Shown here one piece after another: positions 12,616-22,495 of a stretch of DNA of 64,000 nucleotides. How positions within the stretch are numbered: position 1 is the first letter of the stretch; every line of letters begins with the position of its first letter. The DNA is from Paenibacillus sp. YYML68 (GTDB lineage: Bacteria > Bacillota > Bacilli > Paenibacillales > NBRC-103111). The position numbers and the translations under genes are program-made. The stretch is taken from NCBI RefSeq assembly GCF_027923405.1, contig NZ_BQYI01000001.1, positions 1,094,501 to 1,158,500 on the forward strand, read 5' to 3'. A model generated the notes under the pieces. That model worked only from the letters and a program-made list of their open reading frames with translations. It was not told the DNA's origin and made no database searches.

Positions 12616-12651
12616 AAGCCTTCTCCATGCGCTGGAGGAGGCTTTGTTGTT
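12616..12651 (+). terminator. Rho-independent terminator after the siderophore ATPase gene
   Basis: AAGCCTTCTCC pairs with GGAGGAGGCTT (11 bp, one G-U) around a 7-base loop, followed by TGTTGTTT. Confidence 0.8.
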
Positions 12652-12747
12652 TCACCTGACCTGTGCAGGGGTTAAACATAACTATCAAGAGCTGGACCGT
12701 GCAGCAAGGAATAACTCAATCAACAGGAAAGGCGAAGGTGAGAGAGC

Positions 12748-13908
12748 ATGCAATCGTATTCGTGCGCAGCGGTGCTGCTAGCTAATGGAGAAGGGGAGCG
12801 TCTCGGTGCATTGACCAGCAGCAAGGTGAAGGCGGCGCTGCCGATCGGAGGCGAGCATCGACTGATCGATCTTGCACTGTCACATTGCAGCAGGGCTGGC
12901 ATCGAGCGGGTGGGTGTCATTGCGAATCCGATGGCGTCCTGCTTGACTCGGCATGTCAGCTCGCTGAAGGAATGGGAGGACCGTGTCACGATGCTGCCCT
13001 CCTCGCCTGGCAAGGGGACGGCCGATGCGATATTCCGCAACTATGTGTACCTCAAGCTGCTTGATCCTGAGTATGTGCTGATCGCCTCCGCCGAGCATCT
13101 GTACGAGATCGACTACAATGAGCTGCTCGGGCACCACGTCCAGTCAGGAGCACTAGCTACGGCGGCGGTAGCTTCTGTAGGGGCCGATGGAGCGCCCCGC
13201 GTCGTTCGCACGCATGCTGCTTTGGACCAGAATGGGCGTATTCGCCAGCTTGCGCGCGGACGGAAGGCGGCAGTAGGAACATACGTCCTTGCAGGTGTCT
13301 ATGTGTTCAAGTGGTGTTATCTGAAAAAGCTGCTCGAGAAGGACGCCTGCAGCCTCAGCTCCTCGCACGATCTGGAGGCCGATGTGCTGCCCGCTGTGCT
13401 CGCAGCTGGCGAGCCGCTGCATGCCTATGAGCTCGAGGGCTACTGGAGAGAAGTAGAGACGCCCGAGGATGTATGGAGAGTTAACATGGAGCTGCTAGAC
13501 AGCATGAGGCCACTGGGGGCGGGAGTGTTGCCCTTTCATGAAGATAGGACGGGGAAGCTGTCCACTGACGTATACATAGCTGCTCCAGGCTCTGTGCATC
13601 AATCCCGAATCGTTGGCCGTACTTCGATATTCGGTCGTGTGGAGCATTCGGTCATCTCGGACGGGGTGCTAGTTGGGCAAGGCAGCGTGCTTCGCAATTG
13701 CTTCGTCATGCCGAAGGCGAGAATCGGTAAGAACGTCATGCTGCGCAACGCCATTATTGGCGAGGGCGCTATCGTAGAAAGCGGCGTAGAGGCCGCAAGC
13801 GCCTCGGCGGATTCGATCTATGTCGTTGGCAACGGTGCTCGCATCGCTCCCCGTCAGCCGAAGACGCCGAACCTGTTCATGCCTCCGCTGAGCTGGCTTC
13901 CGAATTAA
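12748..13908 (+). CDS. GlgC/GlgD-like nucleotidyltransferase (glucose-1-phosphate adenylyltransferase family)
   Basis: 386 residues. The N-terminal nucleotidyltransferase half has 'LANGEGERLGALTSSKVKAA' (family GGEG-RL-LT-xxKPA), 'RLIDLALSHC', 'GKGTADAIF' and 'GYWREVETPEDVW'; the C-terminal half is a left-handed beta-helix with hexapeptide repeats ('IVGRTSIFGRVEHSVISDG'). Genuine GlgC enzymes make ADP-glucose for glycogen. Here the first Gly of the loop, the usual KPA Pro and the catalytic 'SGDHIY' motif (here 'SAEHLYEIDY') are changed, resembling the non-catalytic GlgD subunit. No glgB, glgA or second glgC is adjacent. ATG start with GAAGGTGAG upstream. Function is open between a GlgD-like subunit and another sugar-nucleotide enzyme. 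Confidence 0.72.
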   Translation: MQSYSCAAVLLANGEGERLGALTSSKVKAALPIGGEHRLIDLALSHCSRAGIERVGVIANPMASCLTRHVSSLKEWEDRVTMLPSSPGKGTADAIFRNYVYLKLLDPEYVLIASAEHLYEIDYNELLGHHVQSGALATAAVASVGADGAPRVVRTHAALDQNGRIRQLARGRKAAVGTYVLAGVYVFKWCYLKKLLEKDACSLSSSHDLEADVLPAVLAAGEPLHAYELEGYWREVETPEDVWRVNMELLDSMRPLGAGVLPFHEDRTGKLSTDVYIAAPGSVHQSRIVGRTSIFGRVEHSVISDGVLVGQGSVLRNCFVMPKARIGKNVMLRNAIIGEGAIVESGVEAASASADSIYVVGNGARIAPRQPKTPNLFMPPLSWLPN

Positions 13909-14024
13909 GCGGGCGACTGTAGACTGTGCAGCTGGAATGAAAGTGGGAGGCTCGAACATATTTTCCGATGAAAAGAAGTGGAATATTTGGTATTCTAAAC
14001 TATATCGAATGTTAGGGGTGCGGT

Positions 14025-14360
14025 TTGGAGATGGAGGAGGCTAAATTTCAGGTTGAGGCGGAGACCGTCGGCGAAGGCCGGACGTTCAAGCTGTCAGGCG
14101 AGCTTGACCTGGCTTCAGCTCCTATGTTCCGCAGCATAGCCGTGCCCGCGGCTGCGAATGCTGCGGAGATGAGGCTGAATCTGAAGGGGCTGACGTACAT
14201 TGACAGTACCGGTATCGGAATTATAGTTTCGGTGCTGAAGGAGCGGCAGGCGGTCGGCCGAAGTCTTCTTGTGGAGGATATTCCTCCCAAGATACGCCGT
14301 CTGTTTGATATGACAGGACTTACCCAGTTTCTTACGCTTACGGAAGGTGGAGGAGGATGA
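14025..14360 (+). CDS. STAS-domain anti-sigma factor antagonist (RsbV/SpoIIAA-like)
   Basis: About 111 residues, a single STAS domain. The phosphorylation-site motif 'YIDSTGIGIIVSVLKE' holds the Ser normally phosphorylated by an RsbW-type kinase and dephosphorylated by PP2C enzymes such as the one at 4411-5568. 'RRLFDMTGLTQFL' is the usual C-terminal helix. Start: TTG 14025 or ATG 14031, both behind TAGGGGTG. It overlaps the kinase gene by four bases (ATGA), so the pair is translationally coupled. It closely resembles the second antagonist at 20843. Confidence 0.9.
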   Translation: MEMEEAKFQVEAETVGEGRTFKLSGELDLASAPMFRSIAVPAAANAAEMRLNLKGLTYIDSTGIGIIVSVLKERQAVGRSLLVEDIPPKIRRLFDMTGLTQFLTLTEGGGG

Positions 14361-14875
14361 GAGAGCACGAGGAGCGGACAGAGCAGCGTATCGTTCTGAG
14401 GGTGCCCTTCGATGCGGGGGAGCTCGACATTATTCGACTGGCTCTATATGGCGTTGCGGTTCGAATGGGCTTTCCGTTCGATGCGATCGAGGATCTGAAG
14501 ATTGCGGTGACGGAGGCTTGTAACCATATGCTGCTGCAGCGGCAGGAGGAGGCTCTGCTGCCAGGGGCAGAGCTTCATCTTACATTCGTCCTGCGTCCGC
14601 AGGAGCTTATGGTTCAGCTCGAGGGGTACGGCGTACAGGCCGTATTCCCGAAGACGGAGACCGCGCCGCATCTTCCTGACGGCTTCGTGAGCGGCAGTCT
14701 TCACAGTCTGGAGGCGCTGCATAGCCGCGAGCTCGGCCTGTTCCTGATGCAGGCGCTCGTCGATGAGGTGAAGGTGCATGCGGCTGGTGCGCGGACCGAC
14801 TTGCAAGACGGCTCCGAGTCCGAGCTGGCCTCTGTCGAGCGGATTGAGCTGTATAAGCGGTTGAAGACCAGTTGA
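14357..14875 (+). CDS. Divergent RsbW-like anti-sigma factor (GHKL serine kinase fold)
   Basis: 172 residues. The N-terminal half fits the RsbW/SpoIIAB fold: 'DIIRLALYGVAVRMGFPFDA' and the N-box 'IEDLKIAVTEACNHM' with Glu and Asn. In the intact homolog at 21227 the ATP-lid region reads 'HAGGLGIYLMQALMDEV'; here it is 'HSRELGLFLMQALVDEV', losing the Gly-Gly, and the 'DEG' motif is replaced by 'LEGYGVQAVF'. ATP binding and kinase activity are therefore doubtful, though partner binding may remain. No sigma gene follows; a terminator hairpin lies just downstream. It may act as a decoy or accessory partner for the STAS protein (inference). Confidence 0.78.
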   Translation: MREHEERTEQRIVLRVPFDAGELDIIRLALYGVAVRMGFPFDAIEDLKIAVTEACNHMLLQRQEEALLPGAELHLTFVLRPQELMVQLEGYGVQAVFPKTETAPHLPDGFVSGSLHSLEALHSRELGLFLMQALVDEVKVHAAGARTDLQDGSESELASVERIELYKRLKTS

Positions 14876-14907
14876 AGCAGGAGGAGCAATTAAAGCATGA
14901 AGAGAAG

Positions 14908-14953
14908 ACGCCCTTCATCCATGGCTGCTAAGGGCAGCCGGGGTGAAGGGCGT
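14908..14953. terminator. Bidirectional terminator between the STAS/kinase pair and the nup operon
   Basis: ACGCCCTTCATCC pairs with GGGGTGAAGGGCGT, enclosing an inner GGCTGC/GCAGCC stem. On the minus strand it is followed by the pyrimidine-rich TCTTCTCTTC, serving the convergent nup operon. Confidence 0.75.
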
Positions 14954-14960
14954 TGTGCAT

Positions 14961-15923
14961 CTACCGCTTGCCCGGGTCATACGGCTCGCCGAGCGCAGCA
15001 GGCGGGTACGCGCGGCCGACCGCTCCCGCGAGCACGAGGATTGTGAGCACATAGGGGAGCATGTATAGGAACTCCATCGGAATACGCTTGGAGAAGTCGA
15101 ACAGCTGCACGAAGTTGCGGATCGCTTGGGCGAAGCCGAAGAATAGCGCCGCGCCGAGCGCACCGACCGGATGCCACTTGCCGAAGATCATCGCAGCGAG
15201 CGCGATGAAGCCTTGTCCGGATATCGTGTTGTGCGAGAAATTGCTCGTCGTTGTCAGCGTAATCGTGGCGCCGCCGAGCCCGGCGAGCACACCGCTGAGC
15301 AGCACGCCCGTATACCGCAGACGGCTTACCCCTACGCCGAGCGTGTCGGCCGCGCCTGGCTGCTCGCCGACGGAGCGAAGCCGCAGGCCGAGCGGCGTAC
15401 GAAACAGCACGTACCAGACGACCGCCACAAGGATGAGGGCGATATACGTCGTCGGATAGCTGTTGAACACGGCAGGGCCAAGGAGCGGAATGTCCGACAG
15501 CACCGGGATCGCGATTTTGCGGAACACGGCGTTAAGGGTCTGGGTCTGACCGGCTCCGTCGAACAGCACCTTCACGAGGTAGATCGTCAGGCCGACGGAC
15601 AAGAAGTTGATCACGACGCCGCTGACGACCTGATTCGCCTTGAACGTAATCGAGGCGACGGCGTGAATGATCGAGACGAGCATGGCGAATACCATCGCGG
15701 CCACGAGCCCGATCCATGGAGCGGCGCTGCTAAGCCCTGCTTGCTCCGCGTAATAGACCGTGACCGCCGAGGCGAAGGCTCCGCACACCATCAGACCTTC
15801 GAGGCCGATGTTGACGACGCCTGACCGCTCGGAGAAGATGCCGCCGAGCGCGGTCAGTACGAGGGCGGTAGAGAAGACGAGCGTCGTGTTGAGCAGCTCG
15901 CCGAGAATGCGCAGCGTATCCAT
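14961..15923 (-). CDS. nupQ: Nucleoside ABC transporter permease (NupQ-like)
   Basis: 320 residues, about eight to nine hydrophobic segments, of the BPD_transp_2 (branched-chain amino acid/sugar) permease family. 'ALGGIFSERSGVVNIGLEGL' near residue 25 and 'FKANQVVSGVVINFL' near 95 are hallmarks of the second permease of Bmp-type nucleoside transporters (B. subtilis NupQ/YufQ). It forms the channel with the other permease gene ending two bases upstream. Start ATG with AAGGAGGTGA ahead. Last gene of the four-gene operon, followed by a hairpin terminator. Substrate specificity (guanosine in B. subtilis) is assumed by homology. Confidence 0.88.
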   Translation of the reverse strand: MDTLRILGELLNTTLVFSTALVLTALGGIFSERSGVVNIGLEGLMVCGAFASAVTVYYAEQAGLSSAAPWIGLVAAMVFAMLVSIIHAVASITFKANQVVSGVVINFLSVGLTIYLVKVLFDGAGQTQTLNAVFRKIAIPVLSDIPLLGPAVFNSYPTTYIALILVAVVWYVLFRTPLGLRLRSVGEQPGAADTLGVGVSRLRYTGVLLSGVLAGLGGATITLTTTSNFSHNTISGQGFIALAAMIFGKWHPVGALGAALFFGFAQAIRNFVQLFDFSKRIPMEFLYMLPYVLTILVLAGAVGRAYPPAALGEPYDPGKR

Positions 15924-15925
15924 CG

Positions 15926-17006
15926 TCAGCTCACCTCCTTGGATGCTCGACGTCCGGCTGCGAACGGGCGCAGCACGTAGCGCACGATGCCGTGCGAGGC
16001 AACGAAGAAGATGACAAGACCAACGATGACGCGCACGATCTCAGGAGGTACGTCTGCGCCGAAGCTCATGCCTGCCGAGCCGTACGTCAGTGACCCGAAC
16101 AGAATGGCAGCCAGCACGACGCCGAGCGGATGGTTGCCGCCTAGCAGTGCAACGGCGACGCCATCGAAGCCGTAGCCGGGCGACGAGGCGGCGATCGACT
16201 GGTAATGAAACACGCCGAGCACCTCGAAGGCGCCGGCGAGACCAGCGAACACACCGCCGACGAACATCGCCTTGATCATGTTCGTCTTGACGCTCATGCC
16301 GGCGTACTCGGCCGCATCCGGGCTGTGCCCGACGGCGCGCAGCTCGTAGCCTTGGCGTGTTCGCCACAGCAGCACATAGAAGGCGACGGCGGCGAGCACG
16401 GCGATGATCGTCCCGGCATGCAGACGGGCGTTGTCGAACATCTGGCTTAAGCCAGGCAGGCTAATCATCGCCGTCTCACGAATGTTGTGCGAGCGCTGTT
16501 GTCCGGGCTGCAGCAGCAGCGTGCGGATGATGTAATTGGACAGGAACAGCGCGATCCAGTTCAGCATAATCGTCGTGATGACCTCGTTGACGCCTCTCTT
16601 AGCCTTCAGGTAGCCCGCGATGGCGCCCCACAGCCCGGCCAGCACGGCGCCGGTTACGATGGCGAGCGGGGCATGCAGCAGCAGCGGCAGCTGCAGCTTC
16701 ACTCCGATGAACGTAGCTCCGGTCATCCCCATGATGAACTGCCCCTCGGCGCCAATGTTGAATAAGCCGGTGCGGAAGGCGAAGGCGACGGACAGGCCGG
16801 TGAGTAGAAGTGGGGTAATCTCACGCACCGTCTCCCCGATGCTGTACGGATCGCCGACGACCTTCTGTACGAGCGACGTGTAGGCGAGCACCGGATTGTA
16901 GCCGCCGATCAGCATGATGAGCGCCCCTGCGACAAGGCCGAGCGCAATCGCCGTCAGGGGGACGACCGTGGAGTCCTTCACGAACAAGCGGGTCCATTTG
17001 GATGGG

Positions 17007-17014
<8 letters not shown>
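15926..17014 (-). CDS. nupP: Nucleoside ABC transporter permease (NupP-like)
   Basis: About 362 residues, BPD_transp_2 family permease. An N-terminal membrane segment ('TAIALGLVAGALIMLIGGYN') is followed by 'TGLSVAFAFRTGLFNIGAEG', the signature of the first nucleoside permease, and 'AKRGVNEVITTIMLNWIALF'. It pairs with the downstream NupQ-like protein. The ATG at 17014 is preferred (GGAAG about 11 bases ahead); a GTG at 17023 is also possible. It overlaps the end of the ATPase gene by a few bases, indicating co-translation within the operon. Confidence 0.88.
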
Positions 17015-18637
<1,623 letters not shown>

Positions 18638-18641
<4 letters not shown>

Positions 18642-19693
18642 TGCGTCAGAACCTTGATTTCACCAGAGATGATCTTCTGCTTGTACTCCTCGACCTTCTT
18701 CAACACGTCCTCCGGCACGTTCTTCTTGGACGTCTCCGGCAAGCCGACGCCGTTCTCCTTCAAGCCGAGTGTCAATACCTTACCGCCCTGGAAGTTGTTA
18801 TTCACGAGATCGTTCGACACCTGATAGACAGCCGTATCCACCCGCTTCATCATCGACGTGAGCGTCACGTCGTCGCCGAACGTGAGGGACTGATCCTTAT
18901 CTACGCCGATTACCCATACCTTCTTATTGTTCTTCAGACGGTCCTTCGCTTCATTGAACACGCCGTCGCCTGTCGCGCCCGCTGCATGGAAGACGATGTC
19001 GGCGCCATCGTTATAGATCGTAGCGGCCGCTGCCTTGCCGAGGTCCGGCTTGTCGAACGCCCCCGTGTAGTTGATCGTCACCTTCGCATTCGGATTCACC
19101 GCGGCCACGCCAGCCTTGAAGCCAGCCTCGAATCGCTTGATGACCGGAATCTCCATCCCGCCGACGAAGCCGATCTTGTTCGTCTTCGTCATGAGTCCTG
19201 CGACGACGCCTGTCAAGTACGAGCCCTCGTGCTCGGCGAATGTGACAGATACGACATTCGGCGCTTCCACCACATTGTCGATAATGCCCAGCTTCGCGTT
19301 CGGGTTTTGCTGCGCCACGGTCTTCATCGCGTCCCCGATAATGAAGCCGATGCCCCATGTGAGGCTGTAGTTGCTTTTGACCATCTGATTCAAATTCGGA
19401 ATGAATTCCGTATCGTTCTTACTCTGCAAATATTTCACGTTCGCGCCAGTATCCTTATTCAGCTTCTGCAGCGCCTCCCAAGCGCTCTGGTTGAAGGAGT
19501 TGTCGTTGACCCCGCCCACGTCGGTTATCATGCCGATCGTCAGCTTCGAACCTGGCTTGTCGCCACCTGCTGCAGCATCGCCTGGCTTCTCTCCAGCTGG
19601 CGGCGTTGTCGTCTCCGGCTTGCTGCCGCAGCCGCTCAGCGCAAGTGCGAATGTGAGCATCAGTATGAGACTTGCGGACATCCATTTTTTCAT
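18638..19693 (-). CDS. nupN: Bmp-family nucleoside-binding lipoprotein (NupN-like)
   Basis: 351 residues. Signal peptide with lipobox 'LALSGC' (Cys about 22), a Thr/Pro/Gly-rich linker, then the Bmp/Med domain: 'IGMITDVGGVNDNSFNQSAW' near residue 53, 'FAEHEGSYLTGVVAGLMTKT' near 150 and 'VFHAAGATGDGVFNEAKDR' near 235. It captures nucleosides outside the membrane for the NupOPQ-type importer encoded downstream. Very strong ribosome site (AAGGAGGTC) 7 bases before the ATG. First gene of the operon. No purine-riboswitch core could be recognised in its leader by eye. Confidence 0.92.
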
Positions 19694-20046
19694 CGATATG
19701 ACCTCCTTGGTCCTGTATACTTATTGGTTGTAGGTATGTATCCAGTAGTATGTAACAAGGCGAATAGATTTATGTTAGGTAGTGCCAATTGAGGCGAATA
19801 TGGGCTGGCAGTCGGAGGGGCGTAGGTATTGGGTGGAAAAATCCGCCGCAGCCGCACTCGCGCTGCGGCCAAAGTCGCTCCAGCTGCGGGCACGGCGGGC
19901 GGGTGCAGCAGCTCAGTGGGGACAGCACCGTGTACGGCGGGCGGGTCCGGCAGCGTCTATAGCAGCGACTACAGTGGCAAAGCAGCCATGATGATTGCAG
20001 CTTCGAGCTCAGCCATGGACTCCAGCTGCGGCGGGAAGGAGTGCTT
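19694..20046. other. Intergenic region between nupN and dps
   Basis: The 100 bases next to nupN are AT-richer and should hold its promoter, though no convincing -35/-10 pair stands out. From about 19840 the DNA is very GC-rich; on the plus strand it reads as Cys/Gly/Ser/Ala-rich sequence without a ribosome site. I could not identify a gene there; it may be coding remnant or spacer. Confidence 0.4.
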
Positions 20047-20532
20047 CTACGACTGCAGACAGGAGTCCAGCATCCATACTTGCTTCTGCAGCTCGGTGCG
20101 GATACCGTTTAGCATGTCATGTGTGCCCTCGTCGCTCGCGCCTTCTGCAGCCTGCATCGTCTGCTCCAGCTCGCTGATGAGCTGCTTGAAGTCGTCGCGC
20201 ACCGACTTGATCATCGCCTCGGCCGACGTGAGTGGGGCGTGCTCCTTGATCGTGGCAAGCTCTGTGATCTCCTTCAGCGTCGATACCGGCTTGCCGTTCA
20301 AGGCGAGCAGACGCTCCGCCAGTTCGTCCAGCGTTTGGGCTGCTGCCGTATACAGCTCCTCGAACTTCTCATGTAGCGTGATAAATTGCGGTCCCTTAAC
20401 GAACCAGTGATGCTGATGCAGCTTGATGTGCAGAAACGCCCAGTTGGCGACCTGTTGGTTCAACAGCGTCAGCAGATTGCCGCTGACCTGCGCTTGTGTG
20501 CCGGTTCGTTCCTTGTCGAGTACAGTTGCCAT
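20047..20532 (-). CDS. dps: Dps-family DNA-protection/ferritin-like protein
   Basis: 161 residues, the normal length. The ferroxidase signature is clear: 'HIKLHQHHWFVKGPQFITLH' (about residues 35-54) followed by 'EKFEELYTAAAQTLDELAER'. Dps proteins form 12-subunit shells that oxidise and store iron and shield DNA during oxidative or stationary stress. Start ATG with AAGGAGGCG upstream. It is divergent from the rsbV-rsbW-sigB operon; in B. subtilis dps is a sigma-B target, but I see no sigma-B-type promoter on this strand. A 9-bp tandem repeat tract lies 40-110 bases upstream of its start. Confidence 0.92.
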   Translation of the reverse strand: MATVLDKERTGTQAQVSGNLLTLLNQQVANWAFLHIKLHQHHWFVKGPQFITLHEKFEELYTAAAQTLDELAERLLALNGKPVSTLKEITELATIKEHAPLTSAEAMIKSVRDDFKQLISELEQTMQAAEGASDEGTHDMLNGIRTELQKQVWMLDSCLQS

Positions 20533-20568
20533 CGTTGAACGCCTCCTTGAGTGTGGTCATTGCTCCTT

Positions 20569-20643
20569 GTTGACACCAGTGACGCCAGTGACACCATTGA
20601 CGCCAGTAACGCCAGTGACACCATTGACGTCAATAACGCCATG
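20569..20643. repeat. 9-bp tandem repeat tract in the dps upstream region
   Basis: About seven to eight head-to-tail copies of a 9-base unit, GACGCCAGT with variants GACACCAGT, GACACCATT, AACGCCAGT and GACGTCAAT. The order (…CCAGT, CCAGT, CCATT…) also suggests a weak 27-base super-period. It lies between the divergent dps and rsbV genes, in or near the dps promoter. Confidence 0.8.
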
Positions 20644-20733
20644 GAAGCCAGAACAGCCTGGCTCCTTACGCTGAGCGTCTTCTCAAGGTTTTCCCGGTCA
20701 GGTGAAAATCATCCAAGGTTGGCGGGCGTAATT

Positions 20734-20759
20734 GTTTCGCAGCTTGCTAGTAGGGGTAT
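20734..20759 (+). promoter_or_regulatory. Sigma-B-type promoter of the rsbV-rsbW-sigB operon
   Basis: GTTTCG at 20734-20739, 14 bases, then GGGTAT at 20754-20759, very close to the B. subtilis sigma-B consensus GTTTAA-N(12-15)-GGGTAT. A start near 20768 gives a leader of about 75 bases before the GTG at 20843. It implies positive autoregulation of the sigma factor. Confidence 0.75.
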
Positions 20760-20842
20760 TAAATGAATGAATCAGACACCGCGCAGATGATATACATAGA
20801 CATGTATAGACAAGCAGCGGCGAAGGAGGGCAAGATTGGATC

Positions 20843-21175
20843 GTGGAGAAGCGGGACAGCTTTCAGCTAACGACGCTGCGAAGCGAGCAGCGCAATACGG
20901 TTTATATTCAAGGTGAGCTTGATCTGTCGAAGGTTGGGGAGCTCCGCTCGGTGCTCGACTGCCTCATTGCCGATACGGGCCGTGAGCTGGTGCTCAGCCT
21001 CAAGGAGCTTACGTATATTGACAGCACGGGAATCGGTGTCATCGTATCGGTGCTGAAGGCTCGAGATGTGCTGCAGGCGTCGTTCCGGGTGGAGAACGTT
21101 CCGCCTAACATCAAGCGGCTGTTTGATATGACGGGATTGACGAAGTTTTTGCGTATGGACACTGTCGAGGCGTAG
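20843..21175 (+). CDS. rsbV: STAS anti-sigma factor antagonist (RsbV-like) of the sigB operon
   Basis: 110 residues, single STAS domain, phosphorylatable Ser in 'YIDSTGIGVIVSVLKA', C-terminal 'IKRLFDMTGLTKFL'. Unphosphorylated, it should bind the RsbW-like kinase encoded 51 bases downstream and free the sigma factor; phosphorylation inactivates it. GTG start with AAGGAGG upstream. It is strikingly similar to the STAS protein at 14025, especially around the Ser site and C-terminus, suggesting gene duplication. It is the first gene behind a sigma-B-type promoter. Confidence 0.92.
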   Translation: MEKRDSFQLTTLRSEQRNTVYIQGELDLSKVGELRSVLDCLIADTGRELVLSLKELTYIDSTGIGVIVSVLKARDVLQASFRVENVPPNIKRLFDMTGLTKFLRMDTVEA

Positions 21176-21226
21176 TGATGCGAGCTTTTCGACAAATACG
21201 GGTTATGAAAGGATCGAGGCATATTC

Positions 21227-21670
21227 ATGAGTTCAAGCGTTGTGTGTCTAACCGTACCTGCCGAGCCCGAATACATTGACCTGGTTCGACTGACGTTATT
21301 TGGCATCAGCTCGAAGCTCGGCTTTTCGTTCGAGGAGATAGAAGATATGAAGGTCGCCGTTGCCGAGGCCTGCAACAACGCGGTGCTGCACGCGTATGAC
21401 CCTGGGAGTCCGGGCGTGATGGAGATTCGGTTCGAGCGTCTTGCCTCAGGCTTGCGCATTAAGGTGAAGGATGAGGGACCGAGCTTCGATTATACGGCCA
21501 AGGCGCGAGCGGCGGAGTCGCTGCACGATAAGCTGCTCGACGACATTCATGCCGGAGGGCTCGGCATCTACCTGATGCAGGCGCTAATGGATGAGGTCGA
21601 GGTGAATACGGGCTTCGGGACCGAGGTTGTGTTGACGAAGCGGCTTGTGCGAAGTGAGGAAATGGTATGA
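21227..21670 (+). CDS. rsbW: RsbW-like anti-sigma serine kinase
   Basis: 147 residues, GHKL ATPase fold. N-box 'IEDMKVAVAEACNNAVLHAY', 'IKVKDEGPSFD' (D-box) and 'HAGGLGIYLMQALMDEVEV' (G-box) are all intact, so it should both bind the sigma factor and phosphorylate the STAS antagonist. Its stop overlaps the start of the sigma gene by four bases (ATGA), ensuring balanced synthesis. It is the active-looking counterpart of the degenerate homolog at 14357. ATG start with AAAGGA upstream. Confidence 0.93.
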   Translation: MSSSVVCLTVPAEPEYIDLVRLTLFGISSKLGFSFEEIEDMKVAVAEACNNAVLHAYDPGSPGVMEIRFERLASGLRIKVKDEGPSFDYTAKARAAESLHDKLLDDIHAGGLGIYLMQALMDEVEVNTGFGTEVVLTKRLVRSEEMV

Positions 21671-22446
21671 GTGGAATTCCGGAGCGAATGGTGCAGGTAA
21701 GCACGGAGGAGCTCATTCAGAGCTACCAGTCTACGGGCTGCAACGATACTGCGACGCTTTTGCTCCAGCGCTACGAGTCGATGGTAAGAATGGCGGCTGC
21801 GAAGATGTCGCGCAATCGTCCCGATCTGTTCGAGGACTTGTACCAGGTCGGTCAGATGTCGGTGCTGAAGCTGCTGAAGCAGTTCAAGCCGAGCATGGGC
21901 GTCCAGTTCGAGGCATATATGATGAAGAGCGTCATCGGTCATATGAAAAATTACTTGCGCGACAAGTCCTGGTACGTGCAAGTGCCGCGACGCATTAAGG
22001 AAAAAGGAAGCCGTATCCAGCATGTCGTCGACCAGCTGACGGTCCAGCTCGAACGCTCGCCGAACGTGGAGGAGATCGCTGCCGTCATGGAGCTGTCGGT
22101 CGAGGAGACGATCGAGATATTGGCCGGACGGGACTATTACCATTACATATCGCTCGATACTCCGCTGTCGTCCGATGAGAGCGGCTCGACGATCGGCGAT
22201 GTCATCGGCAGTCCGGGCGATGCGTACTCGCACGTGGAGAACCGGCTCGCGATGGAGCAGGCGATGACACATTTGAAGCCCGAGGAGCAGAAGGTGCTGA
22301 AGCTCATCTTCGAGGAGGGCCACTCGCAGCGGCTGATCGCCCAGCAGCTTGGCGTATCGCAGATGAGCGTCTCCCGCATCCAGAAGCGCGCCCTCGACAA
22401 GCTGAAGCTGCACCTGCAAGAGCCTGACGGCGAGGCGGATCATTAA
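21667..22446 (+). CDS. sigB: Sigma-B/F-family RNA polymerase sigma factor
   Basis: 259 residues with regions 2 ('DLFEDLYQVGQMSVLKLLKQ', 'FEAYMMKSVIGHMKNYLRD'), 3 ('VPRRIKEKGSRIQHVVDQLT', 'NVEEIAAVMELSVEE') and 4 ('LKPEEQKVLKLIFEEGHSQR', 'IAQQLGVSQMSVSRIQKRAL'), matching the general-stress/sporulation SigB/F/G group. Kept inactive by the RsbW-like protein encoded immediately upstream. The operon order V-W-sigma and the upstream sigma-B-type promoter favour a general stress sigma factor over SigF; no spoIIA-type genes are nearby. Last gene before the palindromic repeat array. Confidence 0.9.
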   Translation: MSGIPERMVQVSTEELIQSYQSTGCNDTATLLLQRYESMVRMAAAKMSRNRPDLFEDLYQVGQMSVLKLLKQFKPSMGVQFEAYMMKSVIGHMKNYLRDKSWYVQVPRRIKEKGSRIQHVVDQLTVQLERSPNVEEIAAVMELSVEETIEILAGRDYYHYISLDTPLSSDESGSTIGDVIGSPGDAYSHVENRLAMEQAMTHLKPEEQKVLKLIFEEGHSQRLIAQQLGVSQMSVSRIQKRALDKLKLHLQEPDGEADH

Positions 22447-22448
22447 GC

Positions 22449-22491
22449 AAACGCGTTCCTTGTTCATTGAGGGCGCGTTTTGTTATGTTGG
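22449..22491 (+). terminator. Probable terminator of the sigB operon
   Basis: AAACGCG pairs with CGCGTTT across a loop that can pair a little further (TTC/GGG), followed by TGTTATGTT. The repeat array starts directly afterwards. Confidence 0.5.
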
Positions 22492-22495
22492 GGCG

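Noticed and set aside
15171-15824. Plus-strand proteins opposite the nup permease and ATPase genes
   Set aside because: They are antisense shadows of well-supported membrane-protein and ATPase genes, with no matching motifs.
19694-19800. Purine riboswitch upstream of nupN
   Set aside because: Looked for because related transporters can be purine-regulated; no conserved three-way-junction core or terminator was found by eye.
19829-20410. Cys/Ser/Gly-rich plus-strand protein over the dps gene
   Set aside because: Most of it is the antisense of dps; the part outside has no ribosome site and resembles translated GC-rich spacer.
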